Shown in pieces: positions 1 to 9,269 of a stretch of 64,000 nucleotides of DNA. The notes under the pieces are model-generated. The model did no database searches. It was not told the DNA's origin and saw nothing but the letters and a program-made list of their open reading frames with translations. The position numbers were made by a program, and so were the translations under genes. The stretch is taken from positions 1 through 64,000 of the forward strand of contig OZ245783.1 of assembly GCA_965227875.1 (NCBI GenBank). Direction: 5' to 3'. The stretch is from G965227875 sp965227875. Lineage in GTDB: Bacteria > Pseudomonadota > Alphaproteobacteria > Rhizobiales > JAJFHC01. Numbering within the stretch: position 1 is the first letter of the stretch; every line of letters begins with the position of its first letter.

Positions 1-244
<244 letters not shown>

Positions 245-445
245 GCTCTCGATCACTCCGCTCGTCTCTTGCCGCGGCGCGCGCGGCCGGACGACTTTCA
301 CTGTCGCTGCTTTTACAGCCCGCCCTTCACCCTGTCCAGAAAACGCCATGCCTCAAGGGGCGCGGTGCGGCCCGGGGGTTTCCGCCGTCCCGGGCCGGGA
401 TGGGACAGCCGTTTTCGCCCCGATGGTGACGGCCCCCGCAAACGA

Positions 446-474
446 AAAGAGCGCCTGCAGGGCAGACGCTCTTT
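446..474 (-). terminator. Rho-independent terminator of recA
   Basis: AAAGAGCG (446-453) pairs with CGCTCTTT (467-474), and CTGC/GCAG extends the stem inside it. Read on the minus strand it lies about 35 bp after the recA stop and ends in a short T-rich arm. The rest of the 245-507 gap shows no gene. Confidence 0.7.
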
Positions 475-507
475 ACTGTCGTTTGGGGGACGGTTGAGGG
501 GCGGATA

Positions 508-1605
<1,098 letters not shown>

Positions 1606-1656
1606 AGTCTTCTTTCCTTATTTCACAGCACACCCGCGGTGGCAATTGATGTCAAT

Positions 1657-1671
1657 GTACCGGTTTTGTTC
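1657..1671 (-). promoter_or_regulatory. Proximal LexA-type box of recA, one mismatch
   Basis: On the minus strand this reads GAACAAAACCGGTAC, which fits the alphaproteobacterial SOS direct repeat GAAC-N7-GAAC with one mismatch in the second half. It lies about 50 bp upstream of the recA start. Assignment rests on motif and position only. Confidence 0.5.
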
Positions 1672-1724
1672 TCATTGGCAAGATATTTTTCAACCCTCTG
1701 ATAAAACGTGAAAATTCCTGACAA

Positions 1725-1739
1725 GTTCAATTTTTGTTC
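1725..1739 (-). promoter_or_regulatory. Distal LexA (SOS) box of recA, perfect consensus
   Basis: The plus strand reads GTTCAATTTTTGTTC, an exact GTTC-N7-GTTC, the LexA consensus known from alphaproteobacteria. On the minus strand a TTGAAC hexamer overlapping it can serve as a -35 element for recA. The target-site duplication of the adjacent IS starts 5 bp away (1744), so the insertion spared the box. Confidence 0.65.
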
Positions 1740-1743
1740 CGTA

Positions 1744-1751
1744 CGAACGCT
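1744..1751. repeat. Left copy of the 8-bp target-site duplication
   Basis: CGAACGCT here is repeated exactly at 4084-4091, directly flanking the inverted repeats of the insertion sequence. An 8-bp duplication is the usual size for the IS1595 family. Confidence 0.85.
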
Positions 1752-1775
1752 GGTGTTTATATACTTGACGTACCA
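1752..1775 (+). repeat. Left terminal inverted repeat of the IS
   Basis: It matches the reverse complement of 4060-4083 at 22 of 24 positions; the mismatches are at the third and fifth base from the tip. The inner 19 bp are identical. Confidence 0.9.
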
Positions 1776-1812
1776 AACCTTGATTCCTATATTCGGATTA
1801 AGGAGTTACGCC

Positions 1813-2760
1813 ATGACCGACATTTACAACCCGATTTTCACCGACAAGGACAAAGCCCGCGAGCATCTGGAGTCGATTCGCTGGCCCGATGGACCTATCT
1901 GCCCTCATTGCGGCGTACTCGATTCAGCGACCAAGCTGTCCGGCAAATCCACACGTCCGGGCGTGTACAAGTGCAAGGCATGCCGTAAGCCCTTTTCCGT
2001 CACTGTCGGGACTGTGTTCGAACGTTCCAAGATCCCTCTCAATAAGTGGTTGCTGGCAACGCACCTGCTTTGCTCGTCAAAGAAAGGCATGTCTGCCCAC
2101 CAGCTTCACCGCATCCTTGGCGTGACGTACAAGACCGCGTGGTTCATGGCCCACCGTATCCGCGAGTCCATGAAGCCGACCGACAACGGCCCCTTCGGTG
2201 GCGGTGGACAACACGTCGAAGCCGATGAGACCTATTTCGGTTCTCCCAAGCACCGCTATACGACAACCTTCGTGTCCGGTAAGGGCTGGACCTATGCCAA
2301 GAGCGCCCGTCTTGAAGACATGAAGATCGTCACCCTTGTTGAACGTGGCGGGCGCGCAAAATCCTTCACTGTCGATTCCGTCAATTCGAACACGATCAAT
2401 CGAATCCTGTTCACGAACGTTGACCGCGAAAGCACCCTCAATACCGACGAAGGGTCTTGGTATATTTCTGGCGGTCGTGAGTTCGCCAAGCACCAGACCA
2501 TGAAGCACTCCGCAGAGGAATACGTGCGCGGCGATGCCACCACGAACTCAATCGAAGGCTATTTCTCGATCTTCAAGCGCGGCATGAAGGGCGTCTACCA
2601 GCACTGTGGCGAACAGCACCTGAATCGCTACCTCTGCGAATTCGATTTCCGTTGCAGCAATCGCAAGATCAGCGATTTCGAGCGCACCGACGAAGCCCTG
2701 AAAGGTATCGAAGGCCGTCGCCTCACCTACCGGCGGATTAACGACGTCCGTGCTGCCTAG
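1813..2760 (+). CDS. IS1595-family (ISXO2-like) transposase
   Basis: This 315-residue protein has the family's usual plan. An N-terminal zinc ribbon has cysteines at 30, 33, 54 and 57 (CPHC and CKAC), a helix-turn-helix-like middle segment follows (HQLHRILGVTYKTAWFMAHR), and then comes a DDE-type catalytic core. Candidate catalytic residues are D138 (VEADETYFG), D212 (NTDEGSW) and E248 (SIEGYF), followed by the typical HLNRYLCEFDFR block. It would catalyse cut-and-paste or replicative movement of the surrounding element. The ATG at 1813 is chosen because AAGGAG lies at correct spacing; an in-frame codon at 1708 would start outside the element. No frameshift or stop interrupts it. Confidence 0.93.
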   Translation: MTDIYNPIFTDKDKAREHLESIRWPDGPICPHCGVLDSATKLSGKSTRPGVYKCKACRKPFSVTVGTVFERSKIPLNKWLLATHLLCSSKKGMSAHQLHRILGVTYKTAWFMAHRIRESMKPTDNGPFGGGGQHVEADETYFGSPKHRYTTTFVSGKGWTYAKSARLEDMKIVTLVERGGRAKSFTVDSVNSNTINRILFTNVDRESTLNTDEGSWYISGGREFAKHQTMKHSAEEYVRGDATTNSIEGYFSIFKRGMKGVYQHCGEQHLNRYLCEFDFRCSNRKISDFERTDEALKGIEGRRLTYRRINDVRAA

Positions 2761-3094
2761 GCAAAAAGCGAAGCGTCTGTTGAAAAGACGCCGACGCAGA
2801 TTCGACAAATAGCCCGATTCAGCACACCATCGCGATTGCGGGTCCGGCTTGGCCCCGACTTCGGCAATGTCGGGTAACCTATGCCGGGCAACCCGCTGCC
2901 TATCTTCGGCGGAGTCGTCAGCAATCGCGGACGCGATCCAGCGGACTCTATGCCGGAAGCCGGATAGGCCACCAGAAGCGGTACGTAACGTGAATGGTGA
3001 GCCGATGATGTTACTAAACGGCGGCTTGTACCGTTCTTGTGCGCGCTTGATGTAACCCTTTTGGGCTGCAGCGCTGTGGCCTGAGGGCCTTCAA

Positions 3095-3184
3095 ATGAAG
3101 AACCTTCAGACTACAATCGAGATCAAGATCAACTTGGCTTGGTGCCTGTTCGGCGCTGCAGCCATCCTAAAGGTCCTGATCTGA
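3095..3184 (+). CDS. Possible 29-residue single-span membrane peptide inside the IS
   Basis: ATG at 3095 opens a 29-codon frame ending TGA at 3184. The peptide starts MKNLQTTIEIKINLAW and ends in a hydrophobic stretch (CLFGAAAILKVLI) that could form one membrane helix. An AGGG sequence lies a few bases upstream, and a hairpin followed by T residues (3188-3219) comes right after the stop, which is suggestive of a real small gene. The family is not recognised and the frame is short enough to be chance. It sits between the transposase and the larger passenger gene, on the same strand. Confidence 0.35.
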   Translation: MKNLQTTIEIKINLAWCLFGAAAILKVLI

Positions 3185-3187
3185 GGG

Positions 3188-3219
3188 AGGCCCCGGTCAA
3201 TCCTTTGGCTGGGGCTTTT
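3188..3219 (+). terminator. Terminator-like hairpin inside the IS
   Basis: AGGCCCC (3188-3194) pairs with GGGGCTT (3211-3217, one G-T pair) and is followed by a short T run. It directly follows the 29-codon ORF. Confidence 0.4.
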
Positions 3220-3320
3220 CCTTCTCGCCATCCTTCGGCTTGTGAGGCTTGGGCGGCGTGTTCAGCATGCGGCGGAGAACTTCGTCGCGCCTTTTGTCGT
3301 CATCATCAGAGGCAACAACC

Positions 3321-3881
3321 ATGACTTGGGAACCTCCCATGACTTTTCCTTCCCGACATCAGTTTCCGTACAACCCTGGCGTTCGTGACAGGCAACTTTG
3401 GGCACTTGGCATGGTCGTTGCGCAGTGGTCATTTACCGAAACATTGATGCACGATCACGTTCGTAAACTGATAGCCGATGATGCAAGTTTGCTTGAACAA
3501 TATCAAAAACAAACGAGCTTTCGTCACCAAGCTACATTCTGGGAAGGCCTTGTCACCCTCAAACTCGATGATCCTGAGAAAGAAACCTTTCTTTCGCTCA
3601 TTGCAGAAATTCGTCGCGTGAAATCGCAACGTGACCGTGCCACACATGGGATGTGGGGCGGCGGAATGGAATCCGCAGATGACGCCCTGTCCGGTGACGG
3701 TCGTGCTCTAAAGGGCTTCCACAAAAACTTCGGATTCACTTGGAATTTGACATTCTCAACAATCCGGCGGATTGCGAAAGAAATAGCCCTCGTCAACCAG
3801 CAACTTTTCCAACTATCACTTCTTGGCGGATTGAGCGCTTCCGGGCCTGTTCCCGACGCATCGCCAGAAACACAGCCGTGA
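3321..3881 (+). CDS. IS passenger protein of unknown function, HEPN-like motif
   Basis: A 186-residue soluble, mostly helical protein encoded between the transposase and the right IS end. It has no recognisable transposition function. Its most telling feature is RDRATHG: R104 and H109 form an Rx4H arrangement, followed by MW, within helices rich in charged residues (EIRRVKSQRD). This resembles the Rx4-6H active site of HEPN-fold RNases and toxins, but that is inference from one motif. The start at 3321 (MTWEPP) has a weak AGAGG upstream; 3339 is an alternative. Earlier in-frame codons would start in sequence without protein-like character. AT content is higher than in chromosomal neighbours. 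Confidence 0.6.
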   Translation: MTWEPPMTFPSRHQFPYNPGVRDRQLWALGMVVAQWSFTETLMHDHVRKLIADDASLLEQYQKQTSFRHQATFWEGLVTLKLDDPEKETFLSLIAEIRRVKSQRDRATHGMWGGGMESADDALSGDGRALKGFHKNFGFTWNLTFSTIRRIAKEIALVNQQLFQLSLLGGLSASGPVPDASPETQP

Positions 3882-4059
3882 CCATGTCAGTGCGGGACAA
3901 ATCCGGGTCTGTCTTCCGTTTTTCCCGGCCAATCCGAAAACGCCAATGTCCCCGCCAAATTCATGGAATCAGTGATTTCATTCCGAATCGTTTATTCGTC
4001 GGGATGAGTGCAACCAATACTTGCGCTGGCCTGTCGCGACTCATGTGGCGTTTCTGTCA

Positions 4060-4083
4060 TGGTACGTCAAGTATATAATCGCC
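4060..4083 (-). repeat. Right terminal inverted repeat of the IS
   Basis: Reverse complement of the left end at 1752-1775, 22 of 24 positions; the element ends at 4083, immediately before the target duplication. Confidence 0.9.
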
Positions 4084-4091
4084 CGAACGCT
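4084..4091. repeat. Right copy of the 8-bp target-site duplication
   Basis: CGAACGCT, identical to 1744-1751. Confidence 0.85.
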
Positions 4092-4186
4092 TTAGGCTTC
4101 GCAATCCGCAAACATCCACCCTGATGATACGCTCAGGGAATCGCCTTTCCGTCGCCCCTCGATACCGCCGGGGTCCGCCTCCCGCG

Positions 4187-5293
4187 TCAGCGCCAGAACC
4201 TGTCGCGGACCGTGGCGTCGCGCGGGCCGTCGGGCGTGGCGCAGCGCAGCGGGGTCTCGGCGTCCAGGAAATCCCGCTCGATCATGGCGATGGCGACGTT
4301 GACGCCGCAGTCCGGCGACCAGATAGCGGAGGACACCGTGCCGGCGAACGCCCCGTCCGGCCCCTCGAGGGTCCAGCGGAACCGCAAGGGCGGCACGCGG
4401 TCGCCATGGATCTCGACCGGGCGCACCATCCGCGCCGGTTCGCGCTCGGCCTGAAGGGCCGCGCGGCCGAGGCAGCCGGTGTCCGTGTCGAGCGCGCAAT
4501 ATCTGCCGAGCCCCGCCTCCAGCGGCGTGTGCTCCGACGTCATGTCGCTGCCATAGGACAGCAGCCCGCCCTCGATGCGCTCGATCGTGTTGGGGCATCC
4601 GGCGCGGATATCGAACGCCCGGCCCGCCTCCATGACCATGTCCCAGACCGCCTCGCCGTTCTCCGTGCCTTCGAGATAGAGTTCGAAGCCGCCCTGGTGC
4701 GACCAGCCCGAGCGCGCCAGCACCATGCTGCGCCCCGCGACCTCCACGCGCCTGTGCCGGAAGAAACGCAGCGCGACGGCCTCGTCTCCGAACACCGCCG
4801 CGACCACGTCGTCGGCCTTCGGCCCCTGGATCGCCAGCGGCGACACATCCGGCTCGATCACTTCCGCATCGAGCCCGAACCCGGCGGCGAGGCCCTTGAA
4901 ATAGTGCAGCATGTCGCTGTCCGACAGCGAGACGCGGAAACGGTCCTCGCCCAGCCTGATCAGCACCGGGTCATTGAGGATCCGCCCGCCCGCGTCGACC
5001 ATCGGGATATAGAAGCACTGGTCGTCCTGCATCCGGGCAAGGTCGCGCGGCGTCGTCATCTGCACCAGGCGCTGCGCGTCGGGGCCGGTGATCTCCACCT
5101 GGCGCTCGCAGGACACGTCCCAGAGCTGGACGGCGGACTTGAGGTGCCGGCAATCCTCCTCCAGCGACCGGAAACAGGTCGGCAGGAGCATGTGGTTGTA
5201 GACCGTGTAGGCGCTGACGCCTTCGGCCTCCACCCGGGACGAGAACGGGGTGCGTCTTACGCGGACGGACGGGGCGAGAACGGCTTGAGACAT
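4187..5293 (-). CDS. dmdA: DMSP demethylase (DmdA)-like, GcvT-family tetrahydrofolate aminomethyltransferase
   Basis: The 368-residue protein belongs to the GcvT/aminomethyltransferase fold. The N-terminal RRTPF, the segments YTVYNHMLLPT and WDVSCERQVEI, and then LAIQGPKADDVV, ARSGWSHQGGFELY and GCPNTIERIEGGLLSYG resemble, from memory, DmdA proteins of marine alphaproteobacteria rather than canonical GcvT. DmdA moves a methyl group from dimethylsulfoniopropionate to tetrahydrofolate. The start at 5293 has AGGAG at ideal spacing. No glycine-cleavage genes lie nearby, which fits a stand-alone role. A related GcvT-like methyltransferase of other substrate specificity remains possible; a tree with characterised DmdA clades would decide. 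Confidence 0.65.
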   Translation of the reverse strand: MSQAVLAPSVRVRRTPFSSRVEAEGVSAYTVYNHMLLPTCFRSLEEDCRHLKSAVQLWDVSCERQVEITGPDAQRLVQMTTPRDLARMQDDQCFYIPMVDAGGRILNDPVLIRLGEDRFRVSLSDSDMLHYFKGLAAGFGLDAEVIEPDVSPLAIQGPKADDVVAAVFGDEAVALRFFRHRRVEVAGRSMVLARSGWSHQGGFELYLEGTENGEAVWDMVMEAGRAFDIRAGCPNTIERIEGGLLSYGSDMTSEHTPLEAGLGRYCALDTDTGCLGRAALQAEREPARMVRPVEIHGDRVPPLRFRWTLEGPDGAFAGTVSSAIWSPDCGVNVAIAMIERDFLDAETPLRCATPDGPRDATVRDRFWR

Positions 5294-5465
5294 CGGATGC
5301 GCTCCTGGAACCGGCGGCGGCCTCCGCTAGCTTTCCGCCCGCACGGCGTCGCGCACAAGAGCAAAATTCTTTCGGTACCCATGAAAAGGATTCATGAAAC
5401 CCGGCGGCGATCCAGGCCCTGGCAACAGGCAGGCCATAACGCCGCTTATCGTGGACAGGTCTCGC

Positions 5466-7976
5466 TCAGTCGCCCAGGGTCTTCTTCACCGCTTCGGCAA
5501 GCTGCTTGAGGCTGAAGGGCTTGGGCAGGAAGGAGAAGACCTCGTTGTCGTCGAGGTTCTTCTTGAAGGCCTCCTCGGCGTAACCGGAAATGAAGATGAC
5601 CTTCATGTCGCCATTGCGCTTGCGCAGCTCGCGCAGCATGGTCGGGCCGTCCATCTCGGGCATCACCACGTCGGAGATCACCAGGTTGATCTCGCCCTCG
5701 TGGGCCTCGAGCTGTTCCAGAGCCTCGGTCCCGGTGGACGCTTCCAGCACCTCGTAGCCCCGGCTCTGCAGGGCCCGGGCCGCAAAGGCGCGCACCGCCT
5801 CCTCGTCCTCGACCAGAAGGATCGTCCCCGCGCCCGTCAGGTCGGCCGAGGCCGCATCCGGCTTGGCAGCCTCCTCGGGCTCGCCCTCCTCGTCCGCAGC
5901 GGACTCGTCGCGCACGAAGCGCGGCAGGAAGATGCGGAACGTCGTGCCCTCGCCCACCTCGCTTTCCGCGAAGATGAAGCCGCCCGTCTGCTTGACGATG
6001 CCGTAGACCGTGGACAGGCCGAGCCCCGTGCCCTTGCCCACCTCCTTGGTGGAGAAGAACGGCTCGTAGATCTTTTCCAGCACCTCGCGCGACATGCCGG
6101 TGCCGGTATCCTTGACCTCGCACAGGACATATTCGCCGGGCGGCAGGATGCGATGGCCCATGCGCCGCGACTCTTCCATGCTCACGTTGGCGGTGCGCAC
6201 CAGCAGCGTGCCGCCGTCGGGCATGGCGTCGCGGGCGTTCACCGCGAGGTTGATGATGACCTGCTCGAACTGGTTGACGTCGACCTTCACCAGCCCGAGT
6301 TCGCGCCCGTGAATGGTCTTGAGCTCGATCTTCTCGCCCAGCAGCCGGCCCAGCAGGTTGCTGAGGTCGGCGAGGACATCGGTCAGCGAAAGCACTTCCG
6401 GACGCAGGGTCTGGCGGCGCGAGAACGCCAGCAGCTGGCGCACCAGGTTGGCCGCCCGGTTGGCGTTCTGCTTGATGTTCATGATGTCCTGGAAGGACGG
6501 GTCCGTCGGGCGGTGGCGGGCCAGCAGCAGGTCGGAGAACCCGATGATGGCGGTCAGCACGTTGTTGAAGTCGTGTGCCACGCCACCGGCGAGCTGGCCC
6601 ACGGCCTGCATCTTCTGGCTCTGGGCGAACTGTACCTCGAGCGAGCGCTGTTCAGTGGTGTCGACCGCGTAGACGATCAGCGCATAGCCGTCCTCGTCCT
6701 CGATCCGGCTGACGAAGAGCCTGCCGTGCCGCGCCGCGTCGGCGGCGAAGGAGACGTCCGCCGGTTCCAGCACCGCCTCGCCCGCCCAGGCCGGCTCCAG
6801 CATCGCCGTCACCGCCTCCTGGTCGTCGCGGGCGACCACGTCGAGCAGCGCCTTGCCGCGCGCCGACGTCTCGCCCGTCGCTGCCGCGAAGGCGCCGTTG
6901 GCGTTCTTGATGAGCCCGTCGTCGGACAGGATCGCGATGCCGATGGGCGCATTGTTGAAGAAGCGCGCGAAACGCACCTCCGCCGCCCTCAGGGGATCGG
7001 CCACGTCGCCGCCCGGGCTGCGGTTGAGCACCAGCGAGCGCGACGCGCCGGCCCTGCCGTCCTGGTCGAAGGACACCCGGTGCAGGATGCGCACCGGCAC
7101 CGTCTTGCTGTCGGCGGTCTTGAGGTCGATGTCGAACGTCTCGACCCGCGCGCCGTCCGGCACCGGCTCGACGAAGGCCACCTGGCGCGCGCCGTCGCCG
7201 CTGACGATATCCGTCAGGGTCAGCGCGCCGCCCGTCGTCTGGCCGAGATCGATGCCGAGCCATCCGGCCAGAGTCGCGTTCAGGTACTGGATGCGCCCGT
7301 CGGAGTCGGCGGAGAAGAAACCCGCCGGCGCATGGTCGAGATAGTCGATGATGTGCTGCAACTTCTGGAACGCCGTTTCCTGCTTCTCGCGTTCCTCCGT
7401 CAAGTCGATGATGCGCCACAGGGCGCTGCGCTTGCGGCCCGCCGGGTCGAACGGCTCGACGGTCAGCTTGAGCCACGCGGTCCGGTCCATCCGGGCGCCC
7501 GGCGCCGAACTGCCGGCCGCCAGCCTGATCTCCTCGGCCGTCGCCACGCCCTCGCGCGCGGCCTGGGCCAGCCGGTAGATGTGGTCGGCGATATCGGGAT
7601 ACCCGGCGAAGAGGTGCTCGACGCCGAGGATGCGCGTGGCGTTCTCGCTGTCCGCGATGCGCAGGTATTGCGGCGAGGCGTAGATCACCCGCCCGAAGCG
7701 GTCGGTGATGGCGCAGGCCTCGCCGGTGACCGCGACGATCCTGTCGCCGAGCGCCGTCGCCTGGGTGCGCCGGCCGAAATGCACCAGCCCCGCGAGGCTT
7801 CCGATGAGGACGAAGAGACCGACGAGCGCCAGCGCCGCGAGGCCGATCAGCAGCCACATGGCCGCGATGTCCCGCGCGCCATAGGCCATGCCGCCCGCGG
7901 CCAGCGCGAGCAGGAGCGCCAGGATGATCGCCGTCGCCACGCCGCCCGAAGGGCCCGACGGCGCGCGTCGGTCCAT
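5466..7976 (-). CDS. cckA: Hybrid sensor histidine kinase CckA
   Basis: This 836-residue membrane kinase starts the CckA-ChpT-CtrA/CpdR phosphorelay that controls cell cycle and flagellar gene expression. Two transmembrane helices lie within the first 60 residues, followed by PAS-like regions. A HisKA domain contains GQLAGGVAHDFNN, and the HATPase motifs are NLAVNARDAMPDGG, DTGTGM and GKGTGLGLSTVYGIV. A C-terminal receiver has LVEDEE and LVISDVVMPEMDG. The ATG at 7976 (MDRRAPSG) with GGAAAAG upstream is preferred over a codon 39 residues earlier, which would add a low-quality tail. Adjacency to the flhB operon and the CtrA-type boxes elsewhere in the window fit its role. Confidence 0.93.
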   Translation of the reverse strand: MDRRAPSGPSGGVATAIILALLLALAAGGMAYGARDIAAMWLLIGLAALALVGLFVLIGSLAGLVHFGRRTQATALGDRIVAVTGEACAITDRFGRVIYASPQYLRIADSENATRILGVEHLFAGYPDIADHIYRLAQAAREGVATAEEIRLAAGSSAPGARMDRTAWLKLTVEPFDPAGRKRSALWRIIDLTEEREKQETAFQKLQHIIDYLDHAPAGFFSADSDGRIQYLNATLAGWLGIDLGQTTGGALTLTDIVSGDGARQVAFVEPVPDGARVETFDIDLKTADSKTVPVRILHRVSFDQDGRAGASRSLVLNRSPGGDVADPLRAAEVRFARFFNNAPIGIAILSDDGLIKNANGAFAAATGETSARGKALLDVVARDDQEAVTAMLEPAWAGEAVLEPADVSFAADAARHGRLFVSRIEDEDGYALIVYAVDTTEQRSLEVQFAQSQKMQAVGQLAGGVAHDFNNVLTAIIGFSDLLLARHRPTDPSFQDIMNIKQNANRAANLVRQLLAFSRRQTLRPEVLSLTDVLADLSNLLGRLLGEKIELKTIHGRELGLVKVDVNQFEQVIINLAVNARDAMPDGGTLLVRTANVSMEESRRMGHRILPPGEYVLCEVKDTGTGMSREVLEKIYEPFFSTKEVGKGTGLGLSTVYGIVKQTGGFIFAESEVGEGTTFRIFLPRFVRDESAADEEGEPEEAAKPDAASADLTGAGTILLVEDEEAVRAFAARALQSRGYEVLEASTGTEALEQLEAHEGEINLVISDVVMPEMDGPTMLRELRKRNGDMKVIFISGYAEEAFKKNLDDNEVFSFLPKPFSLKQLAEAVKKTLGD

Positions 7977-8165
7977 CCTGTGCTTTTCCACGCCGGTATT
8001 GCTCAAGAGCCCTGCCGCTCCCCGTCTCGTCCCTCGCGGGCATTGCGGACCCGCCAGCGCCGAATCACGGGGCCGGCCGTTTCCGGGCGGCATTTTAGCC
8101 CGAATGCTTCCGCCGCCGCCATCGGCTTGTACCCCAGGCGGCCGTCAGCGTCTGCCCGAAAAATC

Positions 8166-9248
8166 TCAGGTGCGCCGGCTCTGCATCTTGTTGCGCAGAC
8201 CCATGACGTATCCGATGACCTGGGCGACCGCGCGGTAGTGCTCGGGCGGAATCTCGTCGTCGACCTCGACGCTGGCATGCAGCGCGCGGGCGAGCGGCGG
8301 GTTTTCCACGATCGGGATGTCGTGCTCCTTGGCGATTTCCCTGATCTTGAAGGCGAGGTTGTCGACACCCTTGGCCACCACGACCGGCGCCTCCATGCCC
8401 TGCTCGTACTGCAGCGCCACGGAATAGTGGGTCGGGTTGGTGATGACCACGCTGGCGTTTGGCACGTTGGCCATCATGCGCTTGCGGCCGCGCTCGATGC
8501 GCACCTGCCGCAGCTTGGCCTTGACCGTCGGGTCGCCCTCCATCTGCTTGTGCTCGTCGCGCAGCTCCTTCATCGTCATCTTCTGCTTCTGCATCCAGCT
8601 GTAGCGCTGGTACAGGAAATCCATGGCGGCGATGATCGCCATGACGGCCACCACCCCCATCAGCAGCCTGACCGCGAGCGACTTGACCATCGGCATGAGC
8701 GCCGCGACGTCCGCGGTGATGATGATGTCGAGCGAGTCGCGTTCCGGCCACACGATCACGAACATGACGGCGGCGACGACGCACAGCTTGGCGAGGCCCT
8801 TGAGGAAGTTCACCACGCTCTGCATCGAGAACAGCCGCTTCCAGCCCGACAGCACCGAGATCTTGCTGAGCTTCGGCTTGAGCGATTCCGTGGTGACCAG
8901 CGGACGGTGCTGGACGATGTTGCCGCCGACCGCGCCGACCAGCAGGATGGCGAGCGGCAGCGCCAGCGCGCCGAGCACCGCGAGGCCGATCTCGTTCCAC
9001 ACCACCCGTAGGTGCTCCCCGTCCATGGAGATCGCGTGGGGATGCATGAGGAAGGCCTTGAGCGACCCCGCCAGCGAACTCATCATGTCGTTGGCGAACA
9101 TCATGACCACCAGCGTGGCGGCCAGCATGACGAACCACGCGCTCACCTCCTGGCTCTTGGCGACGTCGCCGCGCTTGTGGGCGTCCTCGAGCCGTTTGTG
9201 GGTCGGTTCTTCTGTTTTTTCTGATTGGTCCGGTTGATCGTCGGCCAT
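8166..9248 (-). CDS. flhB: Flagellar type III export protein FlhB
   Basis: FlhB (360 residues) is the export-apparatus membrane protein whose cytoplasmic domain controls the switch from hook to filament substrates. The N-terminus EKTEEPTHKRLEDAHKRGDVAKS is diagnostic in its shorter core KTEEPTHKRLEDA. Four hydrophobic helices follow, and the autocleavage motif NPTH occurs in VVITNPTHYSVAL. It is the last gene of the leftward flgB-flgC-fliE-fliQ-fliR-flhB run, starting 21 bp after fliR. Confidence 0.97.
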   Translation of the reverse strand: MADDQPDQSEKTEEPTHKRLEDAHKRGDVAKSQEVSAWFVMLAATLVVMMFANDMMSSLAGSLKAFLMHPHAISMDGEHLRVVWNEIGLAVLGALALPLAILLVGAVGGNIVQHRPLVTTESLKPKLSKISVLSGWKRLFSMQSVVNFLKGLAKLCVVAAVMFVIVWPERDSLDIIITADVAALMPMVKSLAVRLLMGVVAVMAIIAAMDFLYQRYSWMQKQKMTMKELRDEHKQMEGDPTVKAKLRQVRIERGRKRMMANVPNASVVITNPTHYSVALQYEQGMEAPVVVAKGVDNLAFKIREIAKEHDIPIVENPPLARALHASVEVDDEIPPEHYRAVAQVIGYVMGLRNKMQSRRT

Positions 9249-9269
9249 GGCTTTTCCCTGTCCGGCGCC

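Larger units (their letters stand above)
1752..4083 (+). mobile_element. Complete IS1595-family insertion sequence with passenger genes (2332 bp)
   Basis: The element is bounded by 24-bp terminal inverted repeats (1752-1775 and 4060-4083; 22 of 24 positions match, ends beginning GG) and an exact 8-bp target duplication, CGAACGCT. It encodes an IS1595-type DDE transposase at the left end. A 334-bp stretch (2761-3094) follows without a convincing gene, then a 29-codon ORF with a terminator-like hairpin, and an unrelated passenger ORF at the right. Base composition is visibly more AT-rich than the flanks. The intact ends, intact transposase and perfect duplication suggest recent insertion. It is longer than a transposase-only element would need to be. 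Confidence 0.9.

Noticed and set aside
2761..3094. Frames of about 70 codons after the transposase (for example 2849-3055)
   Set aside because: No RBS, no recognisable sequence pattern and overlapping frames on both strands; reported only as the gap inside the IS.
5394..9011. 1205-codon frame on the plus strand
   Set aside because: Antisense to cckA and flhB, both of which have complete domain signatures; the product is His/Arg/Gly-rich without any motif.
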